A stretch of DNA of 46,050 nt from Micromonospora yasonensis (GCF_026013475.1 NZ_JAPDPH010000032.1:1-46050), one strand, 5' to 3'. Shown: positions 1 to 9,743, counted from the stretch's first letter. Numbers and translations are program-made. The notes: generated by a model from the letters alone, not told the origin.

Positions 1-96
1 CCCCGCCCTGACATCGGGCTGTCCTACGACAGGGTCGCCGTCACCGTCTCCATTCTCGATGAGCGCCTCGCCGATGAGTCCCCCGCTGGCGACTGG
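1..96. other. window edge, no gene assigned
   Basis: This is sequence downstream of the minus-strand acylase gene. Plus-strand frame 1 is open here, but it runs on without a stop through the antisense of the acylase, so I do not call it a gene. It could hold the tail of a truncated neighbour. No hairpin terminator is obvious. Confidence 0.3.
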
Positions 97-2280
97 TCAC
101 TTGCCCGGCTTGTAGCGCCGCTCGATATGGCCCTCGAGATCTTCGGGATAGAAATAGACGGGCCGGAGGTTGCCGCTCGCGTAGCGTTCGGCCTGGTCTT
201 TGAAGTGCGGCGAGTCGGGATGCCCGCTCTCGCCCCCCTCCCTTACCGCCCAGGCGCGCAGCCTCGGCCCAAACTCCACGATTGCCACAAAGGTGTTGCC
301 GCTGGTGCCGTAGAAGCGCTTCGTTCCCGGCCGGCGCGCCGCTCCGAACGAGGCGAGGGAACCCCATGTCGCAGAGGTGAATGGCACCGGAGTGCTCGGC
401 TTCGCGTCGTCGAACGTCTGAGAGATCGCGCCGTCGTTGCGCTGGAATCGGTTGATCTCGCCCCAGGGCACCTGCCAGCTGCCGAAATCTTCCGTCAGCC
501 GGTCCACCGCCGCCTCGAGCGACGCGAGCCGCTGCACGTCGGTGGCGCGCGGCCCCGCACCCCAGAACACGGCCAGCGAAGTCGCAGTCGAATCTGCGCC
601 CCAGCGATAGTCCCAGTCGCGCAGCAGGCCGATCGGGCCGGCGAGTTTCACCTTCTGCTGGTCACCCTCAGGCAGCCGGTCCCACGCCGCGACCAACTCC
701 GGCACGAGCCGGGCGAAGGCGGGAAGGTAGGAATCGAAGGCGGCATCGCGCAACGTCTGCGGAGTGAAGTCGTTCCGCGCGGTCAACAGCTGGACGGCAT
801 GCGGCCCGCGCTCGTTCTCGCCGGCCCGGTCGAAATAGCGCGGATAGTCGGCGGCGTTGGGGCTGTCCGGGCCAGCGCAAGTCCAGGGCCAGTTGTTCGA
901 GTTGTACGCCCAGCCACTCTGCGGATTCACTGCCTGCGGCATGCTCTCGAGGCTGTGCAGCCCTTGCCAGTCGGTCGCCGGATCGCTGCCGTCGACGGGT
1001 TGGCGATAGTCGAAGCGATTGTCACGGATCGGCATGAACTGGGGCATCAGGAAGGCGATCTCGCCCTTCGAGTCGGCGAACAGCGTGTTGTTCGAGCTGT
1101 TGGCCTTGAAGCCCGCCACCTCGATGTAATCCGCATAGTCCCGCGTCTTGGTACGCAGGAAGCTCTGTTGCAGCGCCTCGACGGGGGTGTTCATCAGCGC
1201 GAACGCGATCCACTTGCCGTCTGCCGCGCGCACGACTGGGCCGTGGTGCGTGGCGAAGGTGGTGAAGCTGCGCTGCGCCTGCCCGCCGTCGGCGGTGCGA
1301 TAGGACAACGTAATCGTCTTCGTCGTCACCGGCCGCAGCGCGGCGCCGTAGCGGTAGGAGCGGCTGCCGTCCGCCCCGGCTACGATCGTTTCGGCAAACT
1401 CATCGACGTTGTCGACGCCACTCGATGTGTGCATCCAGCCGGTGTTCGCGTTGAAGCCCTGGTAGATGAAGAACTGCCCCCAGGTGGCGGCGCCGTAGGC
1501 ATTGAGGCCTTCGCTGCTCGTCATATGCAGCTCGGAGCGGAAGAAGAAGCTGGTATGCGGGTTGATCAGCAGCAGCGCGTGGCCGTCCCGGGTGTGGCTT
1601 GGCGCGATCGCGATGCCGTTCGAGCCGGTGGGCTCGCGGAACAGCGGCTCGGGCTCCTCATCGGCCATCGCCACCCCGCTGTTGTCGTAGAAGGCCCTGA
1701 GCTGGGTGAGCGACACCCGCTCGATGTCGCCGCCGATGCTGCCTTCGGAGAAGCTCAGCGCCATCCACGGCTCGAACCGATCGATCACTTGTGGATGGAC
1801 GTCGGGGTGGGTCGCGAGGTAGTAGTTCAGGCCGTCCGCCCAGGCCTGCATCAGCGTGCGCAGCCAGGCCGGGCTCCTTGCATAGTCCTGCTTCAGCGCA
1901 TCGGGATCGATGTATAGCCGCTGGCGTAGGTCCTGCCAAATCGCGCTTTCGCCCTCGGCCTCGGCGAGGCGGCCGAGGCTCACCAGATAGTTGCGTTCGA
2001 TCCGGTTGAAGTCGTCCTCAGCCTGGGCGTAAATCATCCCGAACACCGCATCGGCATCGGTCTTGCCCACCACGTGCGCGACGCCCCAGTCATCACGGGT
2101 GATCGTCACGTGCGCCGCGTGCCATTGCCAGCGGGCGGTGTCAGGCGCGTTCTTCGCCGCAGCGGCGGACGCGCCGCCGGATGGCAGCCCCGCCGCGACG
2201 GCCGCGACTCCAGCGGCCAGTCCGGCTGCTCCGCCCAGGACGCGGCGGCGGCTCACCCCTTCGTTCTGCGCGTGGTTCAT
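97..2280 (-). CDS. penicillin acylase family protein, Tat-exported
   Basis: This is a 727-residue N-terminal-nucleophile hydrolase that should cleave an amide bond in an acylated substrate outside the cytoplasm. The precursor has a twin-arginine signal (SRRRVLGG, residues 10-17, followed by an Ala/Gly-rich hydrophobic stretch). The family is self-processed ahead of a nucleophilic serine. The matching motif is TGSNGIAIAPS, with Ser220 as the predicted nucleophile and new N-terminus of the beta chain. The length fits the family (about 700-850). I chose ATG at 2280 because AGAAAGG lies about 11 nt upstream; a GTG 12 nt further up would sit on that ribosome site. Substrate is not readable from sequence: beta-lactam, lipopeptide or acyl-homoserine lactone acylases all share this fold. 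Third codon positions look a little less G/C-biased than in the neighbours. Confidence 0.9.
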   Translation of the reverse strand: MNHAQNEGVSRRRVLGGAAGLAAGVAAVAAGLPSGGASAAAAKNAPDTARWQWHAAHVTITRDDWGVAHVVGKTDADAVFGMIYAQAEDDFNRIERNYLVSLGRLAEAEGESAIWQDLRQRLYIDPDALKQDYARSPAWLRTLMQAWADGLNYYLATHPDVHPQVIDRFEPWMALSFSEGSIGGDIERVSLTQLRAFYDNSGVAMADEEPEPLFREPTGSNGIAIAPSHTRDGHALLLINPHTSFFFRSELHMTSSEGLNAYGAATWGQFFIYQGFNANTGWMHTSSGVDNVDEFAETIVAGADGSRSYRYGAALRPVTTKTITLSYRTADGGQAQRSFTTFATHHGPVVRAADGKWIAFALMNTPVEALQQSFLRTKTRDYADYIEVAGFKANSSNNTLFADSKGEIAFLMPQFMPIRDNRFDYRQPVDGSDPATDWQGLHSLESMPQAVNPQSGWAYNSNNWPWTCAGPDSPNAADYPRYFDRAGENERGPHAVQLLTARNDFTPQTLRDAAFDSYLPAFARLVPELVAAWDRLPEGDQQKVKLAGPIGLLRDWDYRWGADSTATSLAVFWGAGPRATDVQRLASLEAAVDRLTEDFGSWQVPWGEINRFQRNDGAISQTFDDAKPSTPVPFTSATWGSLASFGAARRPGTKRFYGTSGNTFVAIVEFGPRLRAWAVREGGESGHPDSPHFKDQAERYASGNLRPVYFYPEDLEGHIERRYKPGK

Positions 2281-2801
2281 GAGTTGGTCCACCTTTCTCG
2301 GGGATTCAACGGATCGTGCGGGGGCTTACGCGCTCTGCGGAGTGAGCGGGTCGCAGGGCCCGCACCGTTCGCTGGCGCTTGCGACGCGCATCGTCGTCTC
2401 CCGAACCGCTTGGTGATCAACCTGGTCTTAACTGCCTACCACTCGCTCTGCCGGGCTGCAATAGAGATCAACGGATATTTAGCGTGCGAGAGCGCGATTG
2501 CGGCCGAGAAAGGCCTGCCATAGCGGCTCCCTCCGGTTCCGGACGCAGTAGATCTGCGGCAGCGTCCGCCGACGGGCGTACACCACCGCGAAAGAGATCT
2601 TGTCCAGAACCGTAAACCGCCATTCACCGGGATGACTATCTACAATAGTCGTGGTTTTCCGTCCGTGGCTCGAACCACTGTCGCAACGAACCGGCGCTCC
2701 GGTCCTCCGCAAACGATTCGTGTCGGGGCGCACCATTGGCAGATCAGTGGTGGGCCGGCGCTTGCCGGCCCACCACTGATTCCTATTGTGGTGACGGTGC
2801 G
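2281..2801. other. intergenic, 521 nt
   Basis: This lies between the acylase start and the stop of the M64 peptidase gene, both on the minus strand. It must hold the acylase promoter, but no convincing -35/-10 pair was found. The right part contains the strong hairpin listed separately. Short open frames here have no recognisable similarity. Confidence 0.5.
2743..2780 (-). terminator. 17-bp hairpin after the M64 peptidase gene
   Basis: A perfect inverted repeat has 17-nt arms (2743-2759 and 2764-2780, ATCAGTGGTGGGCCGGC) around a GCTT loop, 22 nt beyond the stop of the minus-strand peptidase gene. There is no T-tract, which is common for actinomycete terminators. Confidence 0.75.
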
Positions 2802-5399
2802 CTACAGGGCGGTGCAGTCACCGCCCTTGGCACCGTTCACCGTGTTCGGCGCGCCGAAGTCCGTGACCGCCGCGCTGTTGCCAGCGCAGCTCAGCGGTCC
2901 GTTGACCCGGCTACCGACCAGGACGGGCCCGTAGGCGCCGGCCAGTCGGCTGAACCGGTCGTTGGCGGTCACCTGAACGTTGTCCGACAGGACCAGCGAG
3001 CCGTTGAAGGTGCTGCCGGCAATCGTCACGTCCCGGGAGGTTCCGGTGATCCGGGCGAGGCCGTTCACCGTGCTGCCGAACAACTGCACCGCCTGGGCTC
3101 CGGTCGCCGCCAACTCGCCGTCGATCGAGCTGTCACTGACCACCAGCGAAGCGCCGGGGCGCACCGATACCCCACCGGTCACCTGGGCGCCCTTGAGACA
3201 GGTCACCCCCTCGCTGACCACGACCCGCGGCTGCTGCCCGGTCAGCGTCCTCGTGCAGTCGGGCGAGGCGCCCGGCAGCACGGTGGCGCGGTAGGCGCTC
3301 GGCTCGCCGACGTTGCCGGCCGCGTCGATGGCGCGGTGCTCGACCAGGTGCGTGCCGAAGCCCGGCACGAACCCGCCGCCCGGGTGGTCGTCGGGCAGGG
3401 TCTGCTCGAACGCCGCCTTCGACAGGCCGCCGGTGCCGAGGTTGCCGTACGTCAGCGCCTTGATGTCCGTGCCCGAGTGGCGGAACTGGAACGGCGACTC
3501 GGGCATCGGCTGTTCGGGGAAGCCGAAGTAGTTGAACCAGCCGTCCTTGTCCAGCCGGAGCTGGCCGACGACGTAGCGGTCCTCGGCATAGCCGGTGCGG
3601 TCGTCCTGCGGGTCCAGCCACATGTCCCAACCGTTGAAGTACACCGGGTGCTCCATGCCGTCGGCGAGCCGGGTCAGCGGCTCCGACAGGGTGCGCGGCG
3701 CCGTCGGCAGCGCGTTGTCGACGGTCCAGTCGATCCGGTCGGAGACGCCACCCGGGTCGGCCGGGTCGGTCACCGTCGCGGCCAGCTTGTAGGTGCCCGT
3801 CGCCAGGTTCAGCGCGCCGAGGTCGAGGTTACGGCTGTTGTGCGGGTTCGGCAGTGTCCTGCCGTCGAGCGACCAGGTCACGTCGAGGATCCGGTCGTTC
3901 GGGTGGTTGGTCCGTACGTAGACCACCTCGTCGCCGGCGACCGGCTGGTTATTCGGCGTGGAGCCGGTGATGGTCGCGGCTGGCGACGACGGTGCCACCT
4001 TGGTGTCACCCACCGTCCACTGCCGGGTCTGCACGAACCGGGCTCCGTTGTAGCCCGAGTTGGTGGCCGTGTTGCCGGTCGACGGGTTGCGGACCCAGTC
4101 GATGCCGTCCGGCCCCACCGGGTCACGCACCTCGACATGAACCACGGTCCCGGCGGGCAGGTCCAACGCGCCGAGGTCGAGGTCGCGGCTGTTGTGCGTG
4201 TCGAGCACGGTGCCGTTCGGGCCACCGATCCGCCAGGTCACCTGCAGCTCGTGGTAACGCGGCTGCCCGGTCTCGACCCACAGCACGCTGTCGGACGCCA
4301 CCGTGTCCAGCGGGGTGTGCCGGACGTTCATCTGCCCGGAGTTACGCATCCCGGTCACCCGGGCGACCATGTGCTCAAGGCCGATCTGGTCGAAGTCGAA
4401 CCCGATCCAACGCATCATCGAGTGCTGGCTGGGCCGGCGCTGGCCGCACGGATACGTGCCGCCGCCCTCGTGCACCCCGATCGTGCCGCCGGACAGGCTC
4501 TCCTCGCCGATCCAGCGCCACCACTTCTGCTGGTCCTCGACCATCTTCTGCGGATCGCTGTAGGTGGTGTGGTGGAAGCTGCTGGGCTCACCGCCGGTGT
4601 AACAGGGCCGCACCACGTCACGCGAGGAGTACGGGTACTCGTCCGCCAGCGTGCCGAGGGAGTGGCCGATCTCGTGCAACGAGATCAGCGGGCCCTGCGG
4701 GGAGCCGCCGGAGGTCGTCGCGTTGCTGCCGCCGATCCCGCCGTACGTGAACGTGTTGAAGATCGCCAACGTCTGCACGTTCTGCGCGGTGCGGGGGATG
4801 CCCAGCACCGGCGCCACGTACGTGTCGATGATCCGGTTTTGCGCCTGCGTGCCGGTCTCGCAGGGGTTGACCCCGGCCGGGTAGTAGGCGGCGTAGTCCG
4901 CACAGTTCATCGGCGCCCCGCCGTAGACGGTGCCGCGCGACAATGGGTCGCTGCAGCCGTTCTGGAAGATCATTCGCAGCGCGGTGTTCTTGGCGTTGAT
5001 CGGACCCTCACGCTGGCCGGTGTCCCGGATCGTGCCGTCCGGGTGGCGTACCCGGCCGTCCGGGTCACACCTGACGCCGTAGTCGATCGAGGCGATCTCC
5101 ACCGCGTACACGTTGATGTAGTCGCGGTAGGTACGGAACGGTTCCGTAGCCCACATGACGGCCAGGTTGCGGTCCACGTCCTTGAGGAAGAGCTCCTGCT
5201 GGTCCCACTGGTAGCCGTCACCGAGAATGATCAGATTCAGCCGCTCGGCCGCCGGGCCGGTGACCTGAATCGGATGCACCTTCGGGCTGGGCAACGGCAT
5301 CGGCGGGCCGGCCGCCGGAGCGCCGCTCGCCGGACCGGTGCCGCTGAGCAAGCCGGCCACCAAGGCGAGCGCCGCGACGGTCGCGACCTTGAGTCTCAC
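2802..5399 (-). CDS. secreted M64-family metallopeptidase with repeat-rich C-terminus
   Basis: An 865-residue exported zinc peptidase. A signal peptide occupies about residues 1-26. The M64 (IgA peptidase-like) catalytic domain follows and carries HEIGHSLGTLADEY, with His242, Glu243 and His246. Residues about 375-585 hold two similar beta-sandwich-like units, each containing the phrase HNSR(D/N)LDLGAL. A further region (about 590-735) includes VEHRAIDAAGNVGEP, typical of bacterial Ig-like surface domains. The last roughly 115 residues are a short-period repeat of the type GSxVNGxxxIxG, suggesting a small right-handed beta-solenoid. The GTG start at 5399 has AGGTGG seven nt upstream. The S15 peptidase gene lies upstream on the same strand, but 160 nt and a hairpin separate them, so they are probably transcribed separately. 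The protein target is unknown. Confidence 0.85.
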   Translation of the reverse strand: MRLKVATVAALALVAGLLSGTGPASGAPAAGPPMPLPSPKVHPIQVTGPAAERLNLIILGDGYQWDQQELFLKDVDRNLAVMWATEPFRTYRDYINVYAVEIASIDYGVRCDPDGRVRHPDGTIRDTGQREGPINAKNTALRMIFQNGCSDPLSRGTVYGGAPMNCADYAAYYPAGVNPCETGTQAQNRIIDTYVAPVLGIPRTAQNVQTLAIFNTFTYGGIGGSNATTSGGSPQGPLISLHEIGHSLGTLADEYPYSSRDVVRPCYTGGEPSSFHHTTYSDPQKMVEDQQKWWRWIGEESLSGGTIGVHEGGGTYPCGQRRPSQHSMMRWIGFDFDQIGLEHMVARVTGMRNSGQMNVRHTPLDTVASDSVLWVETGQPRYHELQVTWRIGGPNGTVLDTHNSRDLDLGALDLPAGTVVHVEVRDPVGPDGIDWVRNPSTGNTATNSGYNGARFVQTRQWTVGDTKVAPSSPAATITGSTPNNQPVAGDEVVYVRTNHPNDRILDVTWSLDGRTLPNPHNSRNLDLGALNLATGTYKLAATVTDPADPGGVSDRIDWTVDNALPTAPRTLSEPLTRLADGMEHPVYFNGWDMWLDPQDDRTGYAEDRYVVGQLRLDKDGWFNYFGFPEQPMPESPFQFRHSGTDIKALTYGNLGTGGLSKAAFEQTLPDDHPGGGFVPGFGTHLVEHRAIDAAGNVGEPSAYRATVLPGASPDCTRTLTGQQPRVVVSEGVTCLKGAQVTGGVSVRPGASLVVSDSSIDGELAATGAQAVQLFGSTVNGLARITGTSRDVTIAGSTFNGSLVLSDNVQVTANDRFSRLAGAYGPVLVGSRVNGPLSCAGNSAAVTDFGAPNTVNGAKGGDCTAL

Positions 5400-5497
5400 T
5401 GGCTGTCCACCTCACCTTCATCCATCGGCATTCCCTCCCATCACGGAAGCCAGTTCCGGCACCAGGCGGAAACCACCGGACACCTGGCGGAACCCCC

Positions 5498-5516
5498 GTG
5501 GGCGGCGGCCGCCCAC
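5498..5516 (-). terminator. short GC hairpin after the S15 peptidase gene
   Basis: GTGGGCG and CGCCCAC arms face each other across a 5-nt loop, about 43 nt beyond the stop codon of the minus-strand S15 gene. It is weak but well placed. Confidence 0.45.
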
Positions 5517-5559
5517 CGTCGCGACGAACGGCGCCCACGGAAGCTCCCCTGCCACTTCG

Positions 5560-7686
5560 TCACCTGCCGACTCGCGATCTGGCAGCCGCCGACACAATGG
5601 ACCCACGCTGTGCCGACGTGAGCACTCCAGCCGCCACCAGTTGGTCCGCCACCGTGTCGACGTGCGTCACGAACTCGCCGTGGTTCGACCAGTGCTCCCC
5701 GTCGAGGATGTGGTCGTTGATCGTGCAGTTGCCGGCCAGCGGCTGGTTGGGCACGCCGCTGTCGACGCCGCCGACCACCACCGTCGACCGGGTGTCGGTG
5801 GACGCGCAGATCGGCATGGCCAGGGGCCCGCCGACCACGGGCAGCCGCAGAGCCGCCGCGGCGAGGTCGACCTTGAGCACGGTGCCCGGAGCGGGGTGCA
5901 GGGTGAACTCGTGGTCGGTGGAGAAGACCATCAGGCCGATCCGGTAGCCGGCCGGGATGACCTGGTCGTCCGGCTGTAGCGGCACGGTCACGTCGACGAA
6001 CTCTCCGGGCACCAGCGGCTCGCTGCGGGTGAGCGAGTGGCGGTTCCGCGGATCCGCCCAGCCACGGGTGATGATGCTCGTCGTGGTGCCCCGCGTGCTC
6101 GACTCGCAGCCCGATCCGCCGGTCCACGGCAGCCGCACCAGCGCCACCGACAGGTTGGCCGCAGGCTTGCTCGCGCTCATCCGGAGCGTCACCTCCGCCG
6201 TACCGGAGATGTGTACGGGCGCGGTAAGCTCCGGCGTCACGTAGAGCAGCCGATGCTCGGACACGGTGGTGGCCAGGGTGCCGGCGCTGCACGCGGTGTT
6301 GCCGGCATCGACCAGTGACTCGACGCCATTGCCGGGCCGCGCCAGCGAGGTCAGTTCACCGGTGGTGTTACCGCCGGGCTTCAGCACCATGGTGACCGGC
6401 GACGCGGCCGGGTTGGGGTAGTCGGCGTACGGGGTGAGCTGGCTGGCCCCGCTCTCGTTACGCACCACCCAGGCCCGCGCGTCGTTCTCGACACCGTTCT
6501 GCACCCCGTACAGATAGCGGGTGAACCACCGGTTGCGCATGTCCAGTGGCGGGGCGCCCCCGTGCCCGCCCTGGTGGTAGTACGCCTGCACCGGCGTGCC
6601 CTGCGCCTTCAGCGCCTCGAGGATCCGCACGCTGTGCTCCGGCACCACGTTCCAGTCGTTGAACCCGTGCGCCATCAGGGTGGCGGCCTTGACGTTACCG
6701 ACCGCGTGCAGATAGTCCCGACCGGCCCAGAAATCGTTGTAGTCGCCGTTCGCCCGATCCTGGTAGCGGTTCATCTCACCGACCCGGATCGTGTCGATGC
6801 AGTACGTCCGGCGACCCGGATAGCCGCTGTTGATGTAGTCGAACAGGTAATCTATGTCCTCACCGACCCAGCCGCCGGGATTCCGCACCAGGCCGTTGGA
6901 GCGGTAGTAGTGGTAGTACGAGGTGTTGGGCGCGATCGGGATGATCGCCTCAAGGCCGTCGACCCCGGTGGTCGCGGCGGCGAGCGGCAGGGTGCCGTTG
7001 TACGACGTACCGGTCATGCCGACCTTGCCGGTCGCCCAACTGGTCGCCGGGACCTCCTGATCCCCGTTGACGCTGGTGTAGCCCTTCGCGCGACCATTCA
7101 GCCAGTCGATCACCGCCTTCGGCGCCAGCGACTCGTTGGGCCCGCCGACCGTCGGACAGCCCTGCGACAGTCCGGTGCCTGGGGAGTCGGAGTGCACCAC
7201 GGCGAATCCGCGCGGCACCCAGGTGCTGACCTCGCTCGTGGACACCGAGGTACGGCCCGGCTGGTGGACGATCGGTGGTGGCGAGACCCGAGCCGGCGGC
7301 TGCTCACCGAGTTCGTGTCGCACGTTCCAGAAGTACTGCGCCTGGCTGGAAGCCGTGCCCGCGTAGTAGGGGCTGGTCTCGTAGATGACCGGCACCTTCA
7401 ACCCCTGGGCGGTCTGCCCGGGGCGGGTGACGTCCACGTGCATGCGGTCGACGTTGCCATCGCCGTCGGAGTCGAACTCGGTTTCCACCCACAACTGCTG
7501 CCGGATCCAGCCGCTGGAGTTCGCGAACTCCGGGACGATCTGGGCCTGGCCGTCCACAAAGATCGGCCCCACCTCGTCCGGGCTGGCCACCGCCGGGCTG
7601 GCGAACCCTAGAGTAAGAGCCAGCGCCGCCGCGCAGGACGCAGCCGTGAGGCCGGCAGTCCGCTGGCGCACCTTTCGTCGCACCAT
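5560..7686 (-). CDS. secreted Xaa-Pro dipeptidyl-peptidase, family S15 (CocE/NonD fold)
   Basis: A 708-residue exported serine peptidase expected to release X-Pro dipeptides or hydrolyse related esters. Residues about 1-35 form a signal peptide. The alpha/beta-hydrolase core carries the nucleophile motif GTSYNG (Ser228), Asp344 in HGFNDWNV and His375 in HQGGHGG, which gives a complete triad. The C-terminal part is the jelly-roll domain of the CocE/PepX group (LTRSEPLVPGEFVDVTVPL is typical of it). A final segment of about 80 residues ends with a coil-like tail. The ATG at 7686 is preceded by AAAGGGA at six nt; the open frame extends 38 codons further, without ribosome site or signal character. 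All triad residues are present, so it should be active. Confidence 0.9.
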   Translation of the reverse strand: MVRRKVRQRTAGLTAASCAAALALTLGFASPAVASPDEVGPIFVDGQAQIVPEFANSSGWIRQQLWVETEFDSDGDGNVDRMHVDVTRPGQTAQGLKVPVIYETSPYYAGTASSQAQYFWNVRHELGEQPPARVSPPPIVHQPGRTSVSTSEVSTWVPRGFAVVHSDSPGTGLSQGCPTVGGPNESLAPKAVIDWLNGRAKGYTSVNGDQEVPATSWATGKVGMTGTSYNGTLPLAAATTGVDGLEAIIPIAPNTSYYHYYRSNGLVRNPGGWVGEDIDYLFDYINSGYPGRRTYCIDTIRVGEMNRYQDRANGDYNDFWAGRDYLHAVGNVKAATLMAHGFNDWNVVPEHSVRILEALKAQGTPVQAYYHQGGHGGAPPLDMRNRWFTRYLYGVQNGVENDARAWVVRNESGASQLTPYADYPNPAASPVTMVLKPGGNTTGELTSLARPGNGVESLVDAGNTACSAGTLATTVSEHRLLYVTPELTAPVHISGTAEVTLRMSASKPAANLSVALVRLPWTGGSGCESSTRGTTTSIITRGWADPRNRHSLTRSEPLVPGEFVDVTVPLQPDDQVIPAGYRIGLMVFSTDHEFTLHPAPGTVLKVDLAAAALRLPVVGGPLAMPICASTDTRSTVVVGGVDSGVPNQPLAGNCTINDHILDGEHWSNHGEFVTHVDTVADQLVAAGVLTSAQRGSIVSAAARSRVGR

Positions 7687-8383
7687 CGCAAGTCCCTTTC
7701 CGTTTTCGGCCGGCGGCCCCAAATGGCAGCACACCGCCGGCCACGGTCGGCGATGCAACCGGCTCGTGCCGTTCCCTTGCCGGGACCTCCGCTCCGGCAT
7801 CGCCGGAACCGAAGGCCGTCTGCCGGCAGGCGGTCATCTCAGCCGGCCTCATTCACCGATGTCTCTGTCGGCCACCTGACCGTAGCGGCCGACTCGGAGG
7901 GTGAGCACCAGACACCTGACGGAACTTCGATGGTGTTCCGGCCACCCAACGTCGCAACGCACCGTCGAGCCGGCCGGCACCTGCCCGGTGCCAGCCAGTC
8001 CCGGCGTGATGCCCGCCGCCCACCTGTGGCGTTGCGAGGATCAGTTGGCCCGCGCAGGCCCCCCACCAGATGGTGGGGAGTCGCTCGCCTTAGCGGCGAT
8101 GATCCACAACGGCGCCTCGGAAACCCGGTGAACGTTAGTGGACACCGCACTGTTCACGGACGTATCTCCCGCACATACTGCTGATAGAGCCGCCGCACGG
8201 GTTCCGGTGACACAGGGAGGCACCCATACCGGCAGGCGCAGTGCTGGCCATCGCCGCCGGAGCGGATGCACCGTTCATCGTCCCCGGCGGATGAGATCGG
8301 AACACCGCGGACCGGTCACCGTCGACTGATCGTCGGGTCCCGTCAGGCGCACCGGGATCGGTGCGGGCTACGCGGAGGTGATC
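7687..8383. other. divergent intergenic region, 697 nt
   Basis: This lies between the divergent S15 peptidase and GH3 genes, so it should contain both promoters. A compact palindrome at 8061-8078 (CCCCACCA, two-nt loop, TGGTGGGG) is the only strong symmetry seen; it sits 306 nt before the GH3 start and could be an operator or an mRNA hairpin. No protein-like open frame was recognised. Confidence 0.45.
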
Positions 8384-9649
8384 ATGTATTCAGCGGCGAA
8401 GGTCCGCATCGTTCTGGTGGCCGGGGCTCTCGGCCTTGCCATGGTCGCCTGTCAGTCCTCGCACGCCCCCACGCCCGGGCCGTCCGCCCCTGATGCGGCA
8501 CGCTCAATCTGGTCTGCGCCCGCTGGGTCGGGTAGCGGACGGGTGGCATCGCCGTCCACATGGACCGCGCCGCCGCCCACGGAGGCCCCGGGCACGTCAC
8601 CCGCTCCGGTACCGTCCGTGCCGGCGCCGACCAGGTCGGCCGGCCTGACCAGGCGGCAACTGGCCGGGCAGCGGATCATCTACTCCTACCCCGGGTTGAC
8701 ACCGCCGGCGAGCCTGTTGCGGATCATCCGCGCCGGTGAGGCCGCCGGGGTGATCTTCTTCGGGGAAAACATCGCCGGCACCGCCCAGATCAGCTCGGTG
8801 ATCGCCCAGTTGCGGCGAGCCCAGGCGCAAAGCCCGGTCCACGTGCCGCTGCTGCTGATGGTCGACCAGGAGGGTGGCCTGATCCGGCGGCTGCCGGGGG
8901 CGCCCGCGCTGTCGGAGAAGCGGATCGGCCAGTCCGCCGATCCGGTGGCCGCGGCGGCCGCGGCGGGCACCGGCGCCGGCCGCACCCTCGCCGCAGTGGG
9001 CATGAACGTCAACCTCGCCCCGGTTCTCGACGTCTACTCCACTGCGGGCAACTTCATCGACCAGTACCAGCGCTCCTACAGCGCGAACCCCGACACCGTC
9101 GCGTCTTTGGGGCGCGCGTTCATCACCGCCCAGCAGCGCACCGGCGTGGCCGCCACCGCCAAGCACTTCCCCGGACTGGGATCGGCGGCAACGGCCCAGA
9201 ACACAGACACCCGGCCGGTCGCCCTGTCCCAGTCGCTGGCCACGTTGCGCGGCACCGACGAGTTCCCGTACTCAGTCGCCGTCGCCATCGGCGTCGACCT
9301 CGTCATGGTGTCCTGGGCCATCTACCCGGCGCTGGACCCGGACCGCCCAGCCGGCCTGTCGCCGACAGTGGTCAAGCAGGAACTGCGCGGCCGCATCGGG
9401 TTCACCGGGGTGACCGTCACCGACGCCCTGGAAGCCGGTGCGCTGGCTCACTACGGCAGCACCGGCCAGCGCGCGGTCGCCGCCGCAACCGCCGGAATGG
9501 ACCTCATCCTGTGCTCCGCCCGTGACGTCAGCCAAGGCGAAGCCGCCACCGCCGCCCTGGTCAACGCCCAGACCTGGGGCCAGCTCGATGCCGCCGGCTT
9601 CATCGCCGCGGCGGATCGGATCGCCGATCTGCGGGCCCGTCTCCACTGA
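8384..9649 (+). CDS. GH3-family lipoprotein, LpqI/NagZ-like beta-N-acetylglucosaminidase
   Basis: A 421-residue glycoside hydrolase family 3 lipoprotein, expected to remove N-acetylglucosamine during cell-wall muropeptide turnover outside the membrane. The lipobox cysteine is Cys23 (LAMVAC). A Pro/Ser/Thr-rich linker to about residue 90 precedes the barrel. Family motifs are VDQEGG, KHFPGLG (Lys260, His261) and the nucleophile Asp347 in TVTDALEAG. The loop that in classical NagZ ends in Asp-Ser-His reads NTDTR here, so the usual general-acid histidine is absent; from memory, mycobacterial LpqI has a similar change. GGAGG lies five nt before ATG 8384. It is transcribed alone, facing a decayed strip downstream. 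Confidence 0.88.
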   Translation: MYSAAKVRIVLVAGALGLAMVACQSSHAPTPGPSAPDAARSIWSAPAGSGSGRVASPSTWTAPPPTEAPGTSPAPVPSVPAPTRSAGLTRRQLAGQRIIYSYPGLTPPASLLRIIRAGEAAGVIFFGENIAGTAQISSVIAQLRRAQAQSPVHVPLLLMVDQEGGLIRRLPGAPALSEKRIGQSADPVAAAAAAGTGAGRTLAAVGMNVNLAPVLDVYSTAGNFIDQYQRSYSANPDTVASLGRAFITAQQRTGVAATAKHFPGLGSAATAQNTDTRPVALSQSLATLRGTDEFPYSVAVAIGVDLVMVSWAIYPALDPDRPAGLSPTVVKQELRGRIGFTGVTVTDALEAGALAHYGSTGQRAVAAATAGMDLILCSARDVSQGEAATAALVNAQTWGQLDAAGFIAAADRIADLRARLH

Positions 9650-9743
9650 CCGTCTAGTGAGGCAGCCGTCCGACGCGGCTCCACCCGCCCGAACCGGCCC
9701 GCGAACGATCCGAGCACCCCAAGTCAGACGTCGCAGGGCCAGC

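Noticed and set aside
127..1917. Plus-strand open frame of about 600 codons
   Set aside because: Antisense to the acylase, whose Tat signal and nucleophile motif are clear.
2736..5621. Long plus-strand open frame of about 960 codons
   Set aside because: It is antisense to the M64 peptidase gene, has Arg/Val/Gly-rich low-complexity content typical of a G/C-rich shadow frame and no ribosome site.
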